Shown in pieces: positions 10,830 to 22,987 of a DNA stretch of 64,000 nucleotides; the first letter of the stretch is position 1; each line of letters begins with the position of its first letter. The DNA lies in contig OY804575.1 in the NCBI GenBank assembly GCA_963680875.1, forward strand, positions 34,135,103 through 34,199,102, given 5' to 3'. The stretch is from Bathymodiolus brooksi. Its lineage: Eukaryota; Mollusca; Bivalvia; Mytilida; Modiolidae. Position numbers and translations under genes: made by a program. Below the pieces are notes generated by a model. That model was given only the letters and a program-made list of their open reading frames with translations. It ran no database searches and had not been told where the DNA came from.

Positions 10830-12515
10830 TTTAGTATTAATCTTAAAGAAGTAATAGATAGATTTATTTGGACAATAGAGCTTCGTCATATTTGAAATTT
10901 TTTTAAGCACTTTTTTAACCGTACTTTATTCTTAACGACAACCAATGCGATGATATATTCCAGTACATTTTTACGGACAACCATCACAAATCTATAAAAA
11001 AAAAAAATGCCAAGGTGCGGGTTGAGAGAAGTCCAATATCTAAAGATCGCTTTTTTTATAATATGGAAATATTTTGGGAAATGGTGTGAAGCAAAATGTT
11101 TAATGTGTAACGATTTTAGCTAGGACCCTGTAAGAATTTTTTTTTTTTTTTTTTATAAACTGAAAACAAGTCTTGGAATCAGATATCCCATAGAAAGTGG
11201 TTGTCGATAGATAATTGTTTTACAATCAAGTATTTCATATATATTTATGATGAGAACAAGTTTACAACCATATGATTAATCGTGTAGGTAAAATGTGTGT
11301 CGCTGCCATGAGTCTATGTATGATTGCTTTGATTGTCACTAGAAAAAGAGGAGATGGTAGATATTATTTTGCTTTGTGTCAAACCAACAACAACACTCCT
11401 AATAAATTGTTGCTATCAGAATCTGCTGTAAGTTGTCTTTTACGTGAAAGGAGTGTGTCCTTTACATTCCGCGCTAAGGGATGTATTAAATTCGTTCCTC
11501 ATAGCTGTCTGGTGTCCCTTTCACATAAAGTCGGCGTTTTCCTAGAGGAAGCCATTTGTTATTTTATTTATGTCAAATTCGCAGTCATGTTAGGATTCTA
11601 ATAATAATAGGATATTATACATTATTATACAGCTACAATTTTAATCCAATCAAAAACAATATGGTTGTGATCGTCTTCCGTAATTAGAATCGTCAAAATG
11701 AAATACAACCGAATTAATATCAAACGGTGACTTGTTTCAACCTCATTTAAAATATACCTTGACATTATTTAATACTTGTACTCGTACATCACGTTCACGA
11801 TCTTTTATTACAACACTATTTCACTCAAGTGTACATTTTGTTCCTGTTCTAGTTAAAGGACTTGATCAAACAGAATCATACAGTTTACATGTAATACAGT
11901 TAATACGCATTTAATCCACAGAAGAATATTTCTATTTTCCACACCTTGTGGTGTGGGGTCGCTATCGTGCATGCGAAATATTAACTGCAAACCCCATTGA
12001 CTGGCTATTTGCTGCCTGTCTAGAATATTTCATTTTTTTCTCGATCGACAGTTCAGAAGCTAGAAAACAATATGATGAATATTGTCTGTCAATCATGCAA
12101 ACACTAACTTATTCACATGACAGAACGCATTTTCAATGCACTACATACACAAACTTTTGATCCATCATTTGTCCAATGGGGGTTGATTTAAGAGAATGGA
12201 ACTGATAGAAGTTAAAAGTTTAATTTGGGCGCAAAAGGGGAAACTTTATATAATTTATGAAAATGTGATGTGAATTCAGTGGCCAACCATCCCAGTCTGG
12301 TGGCAAAAGAAAAGGTATTGTTCTGATATGCCTAACGTCGTGTCTGCAATTGACGGAACTTCACATGAGATACAAATTCCATCCAATGAACCCCAACAAA
12401 AAACCTACTTTCAGCAAACCAATTATTTTCATTGATTGATATGAAAAGAAAGTTTATAAACAGTGATAATCATAAATTCCATCAATATCAATAAAACAAT
12501 TACCTTTCATCTTAA
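10830..12515. other. No gene recognised
   Basis: The ORF at 11272-11601 (109 codons) has no recognisable domain and starts just beside a fragment of the dispersed repeat seen at 7961-8420. A T run lies at 11140-11156. Nothing else is identified. Confidence 0.35.
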
Positions 12516-12517
12516 CT

Positions 12518-12760
12518 GAACTTGAGCCGTCGTGGTCGTATGGTAGTTGAATCTACAACTACCTGTGCAATCATTGCCTATCACCACTTAAGTTGTGGGT
12601 TGCGAGGTGTACTCGATAAAACATTATGTGATCAAGTTTGTCAGTGACTTGCGACAGGTCTGTAGATTTCTCTGGGTACTCCAATTTCGGCCACACAAGT
12701 AGTAACTGAAATATTTTTGAAAGTGGTGTTAAACACCTAACCTCCAATGGACAAATGATG
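12518..12760 (+). mobile_element. SINE (family B), near full length
   Basis: It starts with 'cgtcgtggtcgtatggtagttg', continues through a tRNA-like head with 'ttgtgggttgcgaggtgtac', and ends with the module 'aactgaaatatttttgaaag' and 'ggtgttaaacacctaacc'. The same order occurs on the minus strand at 48700-48968. Other copies of the 3' module are at 24055-24195, 43305-43435 and 49991-50058, and it is shared with family C at 26408-26680 and 51622-51900. Confidence 0.7.
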
Positions 12761-14092
12761 GATCAAACGTTTGTGTATGTAGTGCATAACATAAAACACC
12801 TTTGGGTCATAATGTGAGAGCTATCTGTTGGATTGTGCCCAAAAAATATCTACTCCTTTTGGATCAAACTATTTTACTTCATTTTAGAAGTTGCATCGAT
12901 AGACCATTAAACCTACCTCCGTATCCCTGTAGTAATAACTTTTTCAGTACCCCGGGAGAAAATATATAATCAATAATTGGGGGCTTATGAAAAAAAAACT
13001 ATTTTGGATGAAGTGGTTGTTTATTTTATTTTTATCTTACATTTGTATATAACTGTCAGGTGTCGACATACCATCGTTTTTTACGGCAAAGATTGCTTCT
13101 CAAATATCAAAACGTCATCTAAGCGCTTGGAATATTTGAACATTTTCCCGTCGTTTTTCAAGAAATTTAACACCTCGTGAAACCAAACAAATATTTTAAC
13201 AGTATTTGTGTTTTATTTATTTTAATAATCTGGTAAAATATTTTTCTGGTGCACGATTGCGGAGGTGCTTAATTTCTTCGAAAACCGTCCAAATATCGCG
13301 GGCAAAATTTCACGAAATACAGAAAACAAATAACGCTCATGACGTCACAATGATGTCAAATACGTATCGATTTTGTTGGAAACAAGTTTTAACATCAAAA
13401 GTGTGATCTCGTCTATAATATAAAACACATCAAATTTTAATCAAGTACCCCGTATGTTCTGAGATAATGATTCATTAAATATGGGGCCATATATGGCACT
13501 TATAGTCCCCAGTTCTTTTTATGGCATTGACGCCGGATTACATGCACTGAGTTTTTCTCTTGGTTTCAATGTACACAAACTGTATCTAAAATAAATACAA
13601 TTATTTACAGAAACATAAGTTATTTACTGATGAATTTCATTACTTGAAATGAATCATGAAATGTACAGATGGTCTCATATATACAATCAGAAGAGTGAAA
13701 ATATTGATTTTAAGGGTCTGGCTGAGGATATAAATAAATCAATATTTAATAACCTCCACAATCCTCCACCAACAAAATATTTTGATATAATCATTAACCC
13801 TCTATACTCAAAACAACTGCTCAATTTGGTGTTGGTGGAAGACTGTGGAGGTATATAAAATAGCTAAAATGTACATTAAATATGTCGTTTATAGTCCATT
13901 TTTAGCATTATCCGTCTAATTATGATGTCATTATGACGTCATAGAGCACCCAATTTCACGGAAAGTTATATTTTTTGAAAATTTGTTTATCTAACAATTA
14001 AATTAGTAAATTGTTTTTATTCTATGTCGAGCATTATTTTTTAATATAATGTGGGGCCAATTTTGCACATTAACGCCTCTCCCTCTTTCTTA
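12761..14092. other. No gene recognised
   Basis: AT-rich DNA with several short ORFs (12977-13180, 13206-13406, 13649-13858), none with a domain, splice site or initiation context. Short phrases recur in mirrored form, such as 'cctccacaatcctccaccaa' near 13752 and 'ttggtggaagactgtggagg' near 13830, forming a small local inverted repeat. Confidence 0.35.
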
Positions 14093-15101
14093 TTATAGTT
14101 CAATAGATTGAACTAATTTTTCGGATGAAATATTGTAAATGTGAGATCCTTGTACATTGAGATTTTTATCAACTAGACTTGCTAGGCAATTTTCACACAA
14201 ATCAATGAAAAATTTATATAACTCATCAGTGATATTTGTTAGTCCTCTTGACACATTTTGTCTTTGGGCTGTCTCAAGTAAAGTTTCTGGATGCTCAGTG
14301 TGTAATTGCAATGAAGTTTCGCTTACTCTCATCGTGTCAAGTATCTGTGCTATAACACTTGATTTTTTATACTGTGCTTGATCTTTGGAAGAAGTTGTGT
14401 AGCATTTATTAAACTGAATTTTCTGATGTTTATATCTTAATTTTGCTAAGCAAAATCCACCAACATACCTAACTTTTCCTAAACTTGCAGTGGTTACTGT
14501 TCTTTTGTGGGAATCTCTGTCTGCAACCGGATATTTTGCTTCTTTTTCCTTTAACACAAATATTCTAACAGCTACTGTAAATTGATAAGCTATATGAGAT
14601 ACGGCTTTAGGACTTATATTGGGAATATTGTCCACCATTAAGAAAGCTCTTGCTTTGTATGCCGTGCTTGTTTGGTGTTGATGACATTTTGAATAAAACA
14701 AAGTCAGTTTATCTGGAGTAACACTAACAGCAGAAGTTTCAGGGGTGTCTATGTTGGAATTCTTCATAATTTCATATATAATTGTGAATTCTTGAGAGCA
14801 AAATTCTTTTACTTTTTCCATATTTTGCTGGTTTAAACTTAAGCAAGAAAATATTTCATTAATTTCTGATTGTATTGAAGTTAATGGATCGTCATATTTT
14901 AATTTGGAAATAATCACTTCAACATCAAATCCCTGTGGTAAAGTAGTGTCCCAGATGGTTCTTTCATTCACACATGTGTCAACGGATAAAATTATCTGGT
15001 TGAATTCATTATCAAATTCATCTTCCCCATATTCGTCGGCAGTTTCATTTAAAAATTCATCCATAGAGAATGGTGTCATGAACTCTTCTACAATTTCCTT
15101 C
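14093..15101 (-). CDS. Terminal exon of an unrecognised gene (about 336 codons)
   Basis: A 'ttgttatag' acceptor at 15102 begins an open frame that reads to a TAA at 14093. The ATG-like starts upstream of 15101 fall in what looks like intron, so the true start is in an exon not found. The product is acidic at its N-terminus, then mixed helical, with a basic, aromatic stretch (about 14435-14475; VRYVGGFCLAKLRYKHQ). I do not recognise a named domain. It lies between the SAP/PHD exon (same strand, downstream) and the transposase remnant (opposite strand, starting 16436). It could be an upstream exon of the SAP/PHD gene, read past its real donor to a chance stop, or a separate gene. Its open frame contrasts with the decayed genes around it. 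Confidence 0.5.
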
Positions 15102-15169
15102 CTATAACAAATAGTGGAAAAACATATTATTACACCTATAAACGCAGACATATCTGGACATAAGGCCAA

Positions 15170-16007
15170 TTAAACTTCAGGTATAGATATTCATCCACAT
15201 TCCAATTTAAAAACTGGGCAGTTGGGGGGATTTTTTTTTTTTTTTTTTTCACTTCAAAATAATCAAAAACTAGAAAAGAAGTAGCGGTATGCCCCCGTAC
15301 TTGATAATTATGGACAAAGTTGTTTTGTTAGGAGTGATTTAAAAAAAATGAAGTGTGTCTGAAAGACACAAATGATTCCCCCACCTGACCATTAGAAATT
15401 ATAAACAAGTCAAAAACTGTAGTAGGAGCCATACAAACCATGTTTCCATTATGTAGCTTAGTAAGAAGGAAATGAAGTCCAACTACTCGTCATTTTGTGA
15501 ATATTTGAGGAGAGTTGATTTTCAAGGGGCTGGTGGGGATGAAAATCATTCATTTCATTTTGATTGTCCTAAGCTACATGACTTTACACAGGGGTGTTAT
15601 GTTTGATTAAGGAGGGGCATTAACAAATTAGGTACTTAAGGAATGTTTATTTTAAAATCCAGCACAGTAGACTAGTGAAAAAAAATCACATTCTGACCCC
15701 AATATAGTGGCCATTCAACGAATAATAAGGCCAAAAAAATATATGACTGTTTCCTGCCTCGCTACTGTAACCCTAATTTGTTTCGTTAAAAATGCATACC
15801 CTAGCTATAACACATTCAATGGTAATTTGGGCTTAAGCATCGTTAGTTTAGATTGCTTCCCCATTCACTCAATATTTTTCAAACAAGAAAATAAATTTTC
15901 CTATTACCTATAACCCTATTTTTTTCAGCTGTGAGGCAGGAAACAGTAATTTGTGTTGGCCTTGTCTTGGGGCCATATGCAGATCGCCATTAAGTGTGGA
16001 CTTTTGT
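15170..16007. other. No gene recognised
   Basis: Contains a T run at 15232-15250. The ORF at 15707-15913 has no domain. The two minus- and plus-strand genes diverge from this interval, so promoters may lie here, but none is identified. Confidence 0.35.
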
Positions 16008-16255
16008 CACTCAACGTCTGGACCTCCCTTTTCCCGGTTGACCCCACTTTTTCCACAAAGTTGAATTTCACTAAATAAATTGTTTTCCCCTTAAATACGT
16101 GTATTCTGGACCCACCTTTTTATTTTTTTTCACTTAAATACAATACACGTGTATGTTTAATACATGTATTCAATGGAAGAAAATTAATTTAGTGAAATTC
16201 AACTTTGTGGAAATAGGGGGGTCAACTGGGAAAAGGGGGGTCCAGACGTCGAGTG
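16008..16255. mobile_element. Foldback MITE, 248 bp
   Basis: The ends are CACTCAACGTCTGGACC at the left and the matching GGTCCAGACGTCGAGTG at the right. The inverted similarity runs inwards about 80 bases (left 'gttgaatttcactaaataaa', right 'tttagtgaaattcaactttg') with few mismatches. The central part is about 80 bases. There is no coding sequence. It lies just upstream of the first recognisable transposase exon. Confidence 0.75.
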
Positions 16256-16435
16256 CCTGTGTCGTTGAAGACTGAAAGATGATCTCTGTACGAGATATTG
16301 TATTTTCTTTGTTTTTTGTGGATCGTTGTCTCATGGACATTTGTTCCACATTTCTATATACCTCAGACATATACTTTACCACCACAAAAATCATCTTCAT
16401 CATCATGAATTTACTAATTAAACATCTTTTTGTAG

Positions 16436-18783
16436 GTTGGTGTCAAGAATAAGAGAAAATCATGAAGGAAAAGAAAGTCAGGAAAATTTGCAAATTCAAT
16501 ACAGACTGGAAATGTTTGACAGTGGATTGAATGTTGAGAAAGAAAACAGTGGTGTATTCTCCAAATATATTCTTTCTGTATTTCCACATGTTAAAATTGA
16601 ACGCCTTGCGCAAGGTAATGACAGAAAAAGGTTTTATGTAGGAATAGAATTAAAACCACTATTGCCATTACATAACTTATCTGACAAACTCTGTTTTGAA
16701 AACATTGTTTAGTATATACCTGATACGTACACTGTTATGGAAGCTAGTGAAAAATATATCCGATGTGAAATCAACACATCTTACAAAGCCAATGGACATG
16801 CAGTTAAAAAGTGCATAATTGTTTCTTCTGATATTACATGGAAATTACAAATTGCTGATGAAGACATAGATCTGAAGTCTCTGCTGATAAGTAATACCTA
16901 CCAATTTACAAAAGAACACATTTCTGTTATTTTGGAAACTGTTCAAAAGGTCAAAATATGTGAAGGCGTGACAGTCACAAAATCAGTGACATGCAGTAGA
17001 TTCCATACTTTAGAACGATGGGAAAATACACTTGATGAGCAAATTGTAAGAAAGCTAAGATCTGTCATTTGTACCAAGGTTGTTAATTTTACTTCAACAG
17101 TCAGCATTTGTAGGACATGCCAGAAAATGACATTAGGTGGAGTGTCTAAAGAGAAAACTCAAACGAATCTAGATCCTAAAACCAGAAAGGTCACTGCAGG
17201 TGACATCACAAAACTAATTCATAATGCAACAAAAGACATGGTCACACTTCTACTGAGTCAGGCAAATAATGCAGGGAGCGATCCAAGGGGAAGACGATGG
17301 CCAAAATATATCATTTCTATATGTTTACAACTATATAATCGCAGCCCCCTTGGTCACAATTCTTTACGTGACAGTGGAATTCTCATTTTACCATCGTCAT
17401 CGTGCTTATTCTGTATAAAAACAGTGTCCATCAGCAAGTTGAGTTTCACACTGAAATATTCAAATGGATGCATACAGAGGCTAAACGTCTTAAAATTCCC
17501 ACTGAGGGTTGGACAGGGGGTATAGTCATTGATGAAATGTCAATACAGGAAGACCTTCAGATATGTAAATCAGGCGATGGGATTGAAATTGTCGGCTTAG
17601 TCGACCTTGGCGAGGAAGGGAATATTTGCAAAACACTGAGGGTTGGTAAGAAGGAAAAACAGTTGAGGAATCATGTATGCCAATTTGTTTTTCTTGGACT
17701 GACAGGATTTAGATTCCCATTTGCACATTTTGTTTCAGATCAAATACAGGCTTATGACCTACATACTTTATTTTGGGAAGCTATTGATCAACTCCAGGTT
17801 TATGATTTCAGATGTGTTTTTACATGTATGGATGGAGCCCAGAGCAATAGGTCTTTTCTCCACATGAATCTGGGGCCAGAAAGACAAACAATGACAGTGA
17901 AAAGTCCATGTAATTTTGAAGAGACAGTCATTTTTATGATGGACTACTCCCATGTTATGAAGAAAGTCAGAAACAATATTATAAAAAGCGGTTTAACGAA
18001 AACATCAACCCGTAATCTGACACTTCCTAATGATGACGTTATTCAGTGGCAGATGTGGACTGACTGCTTCAATGGGACCAGCAAAATGGCTTGCAAATTC
18101 ATAGGCGTCTGACTAATGAACACATTTTTCCAAGTCAACAATGCAAAATGAGAAACCATCTTGCAGAGGAGGTCCTTAACTGTGATATGCTACACCTATT
18201 TTTACAGTATCAGTCACACCTGGGGGAAAAAGGGTCAGTACTTAATGGAACTATCCAATTATTAAGACAGACCTTAGCATTGATAAATATATTCAGAGAT
18301 GTTCGATCCGTATCAAATTTAAATGACAACAGGTTAAAACAACTTCAGGAAATCTTAAGTTGGTTTGGCGAATGAAAATCTGGTATCCAAGCCAAGTCAT
18401 TATTAAAGAAGGAAAAGGCATCATTCCTGATGTCAACTCAATGTATGGAAGACTTAGAATCGTGCATTATTGGTTTTGTTGAATTGTGTTCTAAGCTTCT
18501 GACTCATGAAAATAATGTAAATATTTTCCTTACCCCAGCTCTAATTAATTCAGATGTCGTTGAAAATGAATTCAATCAACAGCGATCAACCTACAATGGT
18601 GCTAATACTTACCCTAATGCCCTTCAATACAGACGATCATTAAATAGTATTATTATTGGACAATCTGTAATATCAAAAAAGGGGAATGCAGGCCTCAATA
18701 AATTTTGCTCAGCACAGCCGTACTCATATCAAAATCAAAATCCACTGAAACCAAAAAAGAGAAAACAGAATGAGTCAGCATGA
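16436..18783 (+). pseudogene. P-element-like DNA transposase, decayed
   Basis: A 'ctttttgtag' acceptor precedes 16436, so the N-terminus lay in an upstream exon that is not found. Landmarks of P-element-type transposases follow in order. RWPKYIISICLQL with LRDSGILILPSS precedes the catalytic core. IDEMSIQE (about 17530) carries the first acidic residue of the RNase-H-like core. CMDGAQSNR (about 17827) and MMDYSHVMKKVRNN (about 17937) match the DGA.NR and D..H..K..RN blocks. HRRLTNEHIFPSQQCKMRN comes after these, and VVENEFNQQRSTYNGANTYP with IIIGQSVISKKGNAG lies near the C-terminus. Lesions are an in-frame TAG at 16710-16712, a frameshift near 17400, another near 18095 and an in-frame TGA at 18373-18375. 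The family cuts and pastes DNA, and some members use GTP. A 141-bp satellite begins about 57 bases after the stop codon. Confidence 0.8.
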
Positions 18784-18839
18784 CAAAACCCCAATTGAAA
18801 AAATTAAAGTTATCCGCTTATGAATTTGCAGAGCTGAAA

Positions 18840-19263
18840 TTAAATTGTTGGCACCAGTAACTGTCGATATTTCAGTCAGCACGAGCTCTTCCGAGCTAAA
18901 CTGAAACCATCTACAGTGAATGTTAACAATCCAGCAGCTTGAATCCACAACACCAAACCATCGTCGTAGACCAAGCACAATTAAATTGTTGGCACCAGTA
19001 ACTGTCGATATTTCAGTCAGCATGGGCTCTTCCGAGCTAAAACGAAACCATCTACAGTGAATGTTAACAATCCAGCAGCTTGAATCCACAACACCAAAAC
19101 TATCGTCACAGACCAAGCACATTTAAATTGTTGGCACCAGTAACTGTCGATATTTCAGTCGACATGGGCTCTTCCGAGTTAAAATGAAACCATCTACAGT
19201 GAATGTTAACAATCCAGCAGCTTGAATCCACAACGCCAAACCATCGTCGTAGACCAAGCACAA
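18840..19263 (+). repeat. 141-bp satellite, short array of three monomers
   Basis: Monomers begin with 'ttaaattgttggcaccagta' at 18840, 18981 and 19123, a period of 141-142 bp. The sequence is the reverse complement of the long array at 28848-32790. Minus-strand ORFs at 18775-19122 and 19106-19291 exist because 141 is a multiple of 3; they are repeats of one 47-codon reading and not evidence of a protein. Confidence 0.9.
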
Positions 19264-20870
19264 CATACATATTGCTCTGGGCTCCCCACATCTGTCCAAC
19301 CTATTTCCATAACCGAAACATTACTGATTGTTCCAACCAAAAATGAAAGGGATCCTCCTCTCTTCACCGGTAAGCTGCTGATAAAATTTCAAAACATTCT
19401 GAGAAACACTACTCAAATTATCATATGACATAGGGTAAAAATCCTATTTTCCGTCATATCAAATCCAATAACTCTGGAACGGCAAAAGTGAAAATCGTCA
19501 AAAATGAAATCGTTTTGATAACTTTGAAAGTGCCAATATCAAAAACAATTCCAAGGCACTAGAGACTACTGTGTGCAATACTGAGCAATTCAAGAACTCG
19601 TTCTTCGTCAAAAGTATAATTCATTGGAACCAGTTGGACGAAGAGATTGTGCATGCAAAGAGAGTTGAGAGCTTCAAAACAGCTCTCCATCACCTACAAT
19701 AGGTGCTCTCTCTCCCGTCGAGTTAAAACCAGAAAGTGGTATCTTCGACGTATATATACAGATAGTGCTCAGGAGAATGATATTGGTTTGAAATGAACTT
19801 TTCTGCAACTTGTCAAGTTTATATATTCACAGAAATTAGTCATGTTTGCAACTTAATATTATTCACAACATTTGCAAAATTGTCACATACAGTTGATTTA
19901 AAAGCTCAATCTGCAGGTGGTGTTTTTCTGTTAAACTAAAAAGATGTCTACCGTCAACAAACTAATATTGTACCATTAGGAAGATATGTACGTAATAGTC
20001 CAGTCAATAGACCCGTAGACCCAAAACAAATTGCAACAGAAATTATAAATACGCCATCATTTTCACTTTAACCCATAGAGTAACCTATAAAAAATCGCCA
20101 TGAAAATTTTATGTATTAAAGACAGAAATTAAGATAAAAAATGAGTACTTTTTACTTCTATCGTTTTGTCACTACGGATCCTCCATAGCCGAATCAGAGA
20201 TGTTCCGGAAAATACAACTCAGACGGAAAGCAATGAAAATAGGAATTATTATCCATATCTAGGTAAGCGTAATAATAATATAATATATTTCTATGAAGTT
20301 ACTACAACAAGTATGTTCAATTTTACCAAAACACCCATGAAAAGTGAACAAACAGGTCAATATCTATGACATTCAAATTGAGCAGACGTAATTCCCATAA
20401 TGCACCATTCTCAACCCAAAAAGAGCTTTGTAAAGCCTTTTTAAATTACTTTCTACTAAATTTTGTGTAAAAATGTGTTATTATATAGACAGAGATATTT
20501 ATTCAAGTGTTTGATCGAATTAGCACTTAAATTCGCGGATTTCCATAATAGGTAGATCTATGCGGACGAAAGAAAAAAAAATCTATGGAACGCCAGTTTA
20601 CCTTACCTGACCTTACCTCTGTATCTTTACCCCCTTCAAAGTAGAACCATACTGTGTCGTATGTTAAACGTGTGTTGGGTGGCGGTGCGCTGTACAGTGC
20701 TGTGTGAGTGAAAATTCCATCACCTCCGTATCCATGAATACAATTTATGTACACTAAAAATCAGGCTTATTCACACGGGATATAAAAGTTTATCAAATCA
20801 AGTTAAAACAATCCACAACGATTGTCCCGACATTACGTATAAAATATGCATGTTGCATGTATTGGAAAAA
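19264..20870. other. No gene recognised
   Basis: AT-rich sequence of unknown origin. The short ORFs at 19222-19428, 20166-20369 and 20527-20754 have no domain. A phrase 'cgtaatagtccagtcaatag' near 19991 is echoed in inverted form near 24691-24712. Confidence 0.35.
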
Positions 20871-21065
20871 ATTTAAGAAGACGCATCACTGTTTAAAATC
20901 TAAAAGTCTCTGTTCGTATGGTTAAAATCTAAAATCTATTTGTTACGGTTTGGTTCGAGGTTTAAAAAGTAATTGTCACATCCTAAAATCTAAAGCGAAT
21001 CGTATCTACAGTTTAAGATCTAAAACGTCATCTTTCAAAGTCTAAAATCTAAAACAATTATCACA
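20871..21065. repeat. Loose tandem motif 'taaaatctaaaa'
   Basis: The motif (t)taaaatctaaa(a), with small changes, recurs about every 35-45 bases (near 20893, 20932, 20982, 21015, 21047), with unrelated spacers. It adjoins the 3' side of the retrotransposon remnant and might be part of its tail, which I cannot establish. Confidence 0.45.
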
Positions 21066-21127
21066 GTTTATTGTAATGGATTCTTGGGCAATCCCCGGAC
21101 GGCTCTCCCCTCCCCCTTTTCGCAATG

Positions 21128-22985
21128 TTAGTTCCGTTTCTTCATTGTTGTCTGTATTTTGTCTCTATCACTCTCCAGAAGCTTCGTTCTCTTAATATGC
21201 AATTTGAACATTAATCTCCTTGATAGACCTTCGAGTCTGGCTACGGTGGCTGAGTTTTTCTTGGTAGGTTTCACCTTGATTGAATTGTCCATTAGCAGTT
21301 GTAGTTGGTCAACTTCGCTCAAGTCCGTAAAATTTTCATTATTTTGGAACTCATTTTGCCATATAGCGTTGATCTCGGACAGTAAAGCTACTCTCTCCGA
21401 CTGTAGTTTTTCACATTGGAGAATGAAGTGTAGTACATTCTCTTCAGCTGCTCCGCATAGCAGGCATGTTGGGTCTGTTTCAATTCTGTAGTACTTAATG
21501 CGTTTTGTTTGTAGCACGTATGTCCCGGTGACGAGTCTTAATTTTACTAGAATTCTACTGATGTCTAATGATGAGTAGCATCTGTGCTTCAAAATAGGAT
21601 GTATTTTGCACTTGCTCAGGTTGTGGTTACTAAGTTATTGCAGCCCTATGTAGAGTTGTGCTAGAGTTGTTAGCTGGGTACACCAGTGGTCATTCACTCT
21701 TGATTTCACCAACAAGATCCATCGTGATTTTTTGATAGGATTGTCCAAATAGTTGTACGCCTCTTTCAGGTCGTATTTTCGTAGTATTTTGTTGACACAT
21801 ATAAACCAGCTGTTACTAGATTCCTCCTTTACGGTTAGTTGTCTTCTTGCAAGCTTTTTCTCAGTGTTTTTTTCGCCCTGATGACAGACGTTATTGAAGA
21901 ATATGAGGGCTTTTATATGAATTTGTGCTTCTATTGGTAGAATTCCAGTTAGTATATAAACGGCTGGGTCCGGACAGCTCATCGGTAATGAAAGGATTTG
22001 TTTTAGTATCCTTTTCTGGAAGAGTTCTAGTTGTTCAAGAGGTTTTGAGGACGGTAATAATAGCTCCATACCGTAGAGCAATACTGATGTTATGTAGGTT
22101 TTGTAGATGTGTAGTAGGGACTCGGGATCTAGGCCGTTGTGTCCATGAAATCCACAACCGAATAGACTGTATGCACTACGTCTTGCTTTAATTATATTTT
22201 CATCAACATTGGTTTGGATATTGTGTTTCATCGTTGTTGTTCTGATGATACCCTACTTAAATGAGTAGCTTGCTCCACCTCGGGCATGGTGATATTCCCC
22301 ATATTAAGTTTCTCGTTGGTTGTTTCGCACTGTTTGTTGTTTCCTCTAATGTGGATTGCTACACTTTTCTTTGATTGTAATTCATATCCCTCGAGGTTCG
22401 AAAAGTCAAGAGCCATGTTGACCATGATCTGTGCATCACTGAGCTGCGTAATGAGTAGTGCGATGTCGTCTGCACATCCTGTGTTGTTAACGTTGATGTT
22501 TCCTATTTTCAGTTCTATACCTACATCTTGCAAACGGTCTAATAGTGGGTTGATATATAATTTATAGAGATCAGTGCTAAGGGTATCTCCTTGCCGAACT
22601 CCCATACCGACCTTAAAACAATCGGACGTGCTTCCTGCCCATTTTATGCAGCTTTCCGCATTGTGGTGTAAGCTTTTAATAATAGTCCACGTTTTGTCCT
22701 GAATTCCCGCGTGGTACATACGCCGGAACAGATGTGAATGTAAAACTTTGTCGAATGCAGCTTTTGCATCGAGAAGTACAAGATGTCCATTTTGCTTTTC
22801 GTCGGTTAATATTCTGTATACTTCTTCGACAGATAGGGCAGCATTCATGGGGGACGATCCTTTCGTAAACCCTCTTTGCGTTTGATTTGGCATATTATGG
22901 ATCAATGGTTGTATTCTATCTCTGATCACTGCTTCGACGATCATACTAATTACAGGCAGAACTGTTATTCCTCGATAGTTGATGG
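21128..22985 (-). pseudogene. Non-LTR retrotransposon, 5'-truncated reverse transcriptase remnant
   Basis: Reading on the minus strand, the sequence begins inside the RT fingers (INYRGITVLPVISM). It then shows GFTKGSSPMNAALSVEEV, the block-A DAKAAFDK (about 22740-22765), the block with RQGDTLSTDLYKLYI (about 22560-22605), and a catalytic block reading GCADDIALL (about 22455-22480) in place of the usual YADD. A thumb or connector region follows (21635-22231), and then a CCHC-like knuckle (CLLCGAAEENVLHFILQC, about 21415-21470). Frame changes occur near 22230 and 21600-21635. The part before the RT is absent: the element stops abruptly at about 22985, where CXC-domain coding sequence of the opposite strand begins. 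Abrupt 5' truncation is normal for target-primed insertion. The clade is not determined. Confidence 0.85.
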
Positions 22986-22987
22986 CA

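Noticed and set aside
11272..11601. 109-codon plus-strand ORF
   Set aside because: No domain, no splice sites, and it begins beside a dispersed repeat fragment.
15101..15169. N-terminal extension of the 358-codon ORF as a signal peptide
   Set aside because: The hydrophobic lead lies upstream of a good acceptor (ttgttatag) and reads as intron.
18775..19291. Repetitive minus-strand ORFs (115 and 61 codons)
   Set aside because: They exist because the 141-bp satellite is a multiple of 3; the long array of the same satellite keeps no such frame.
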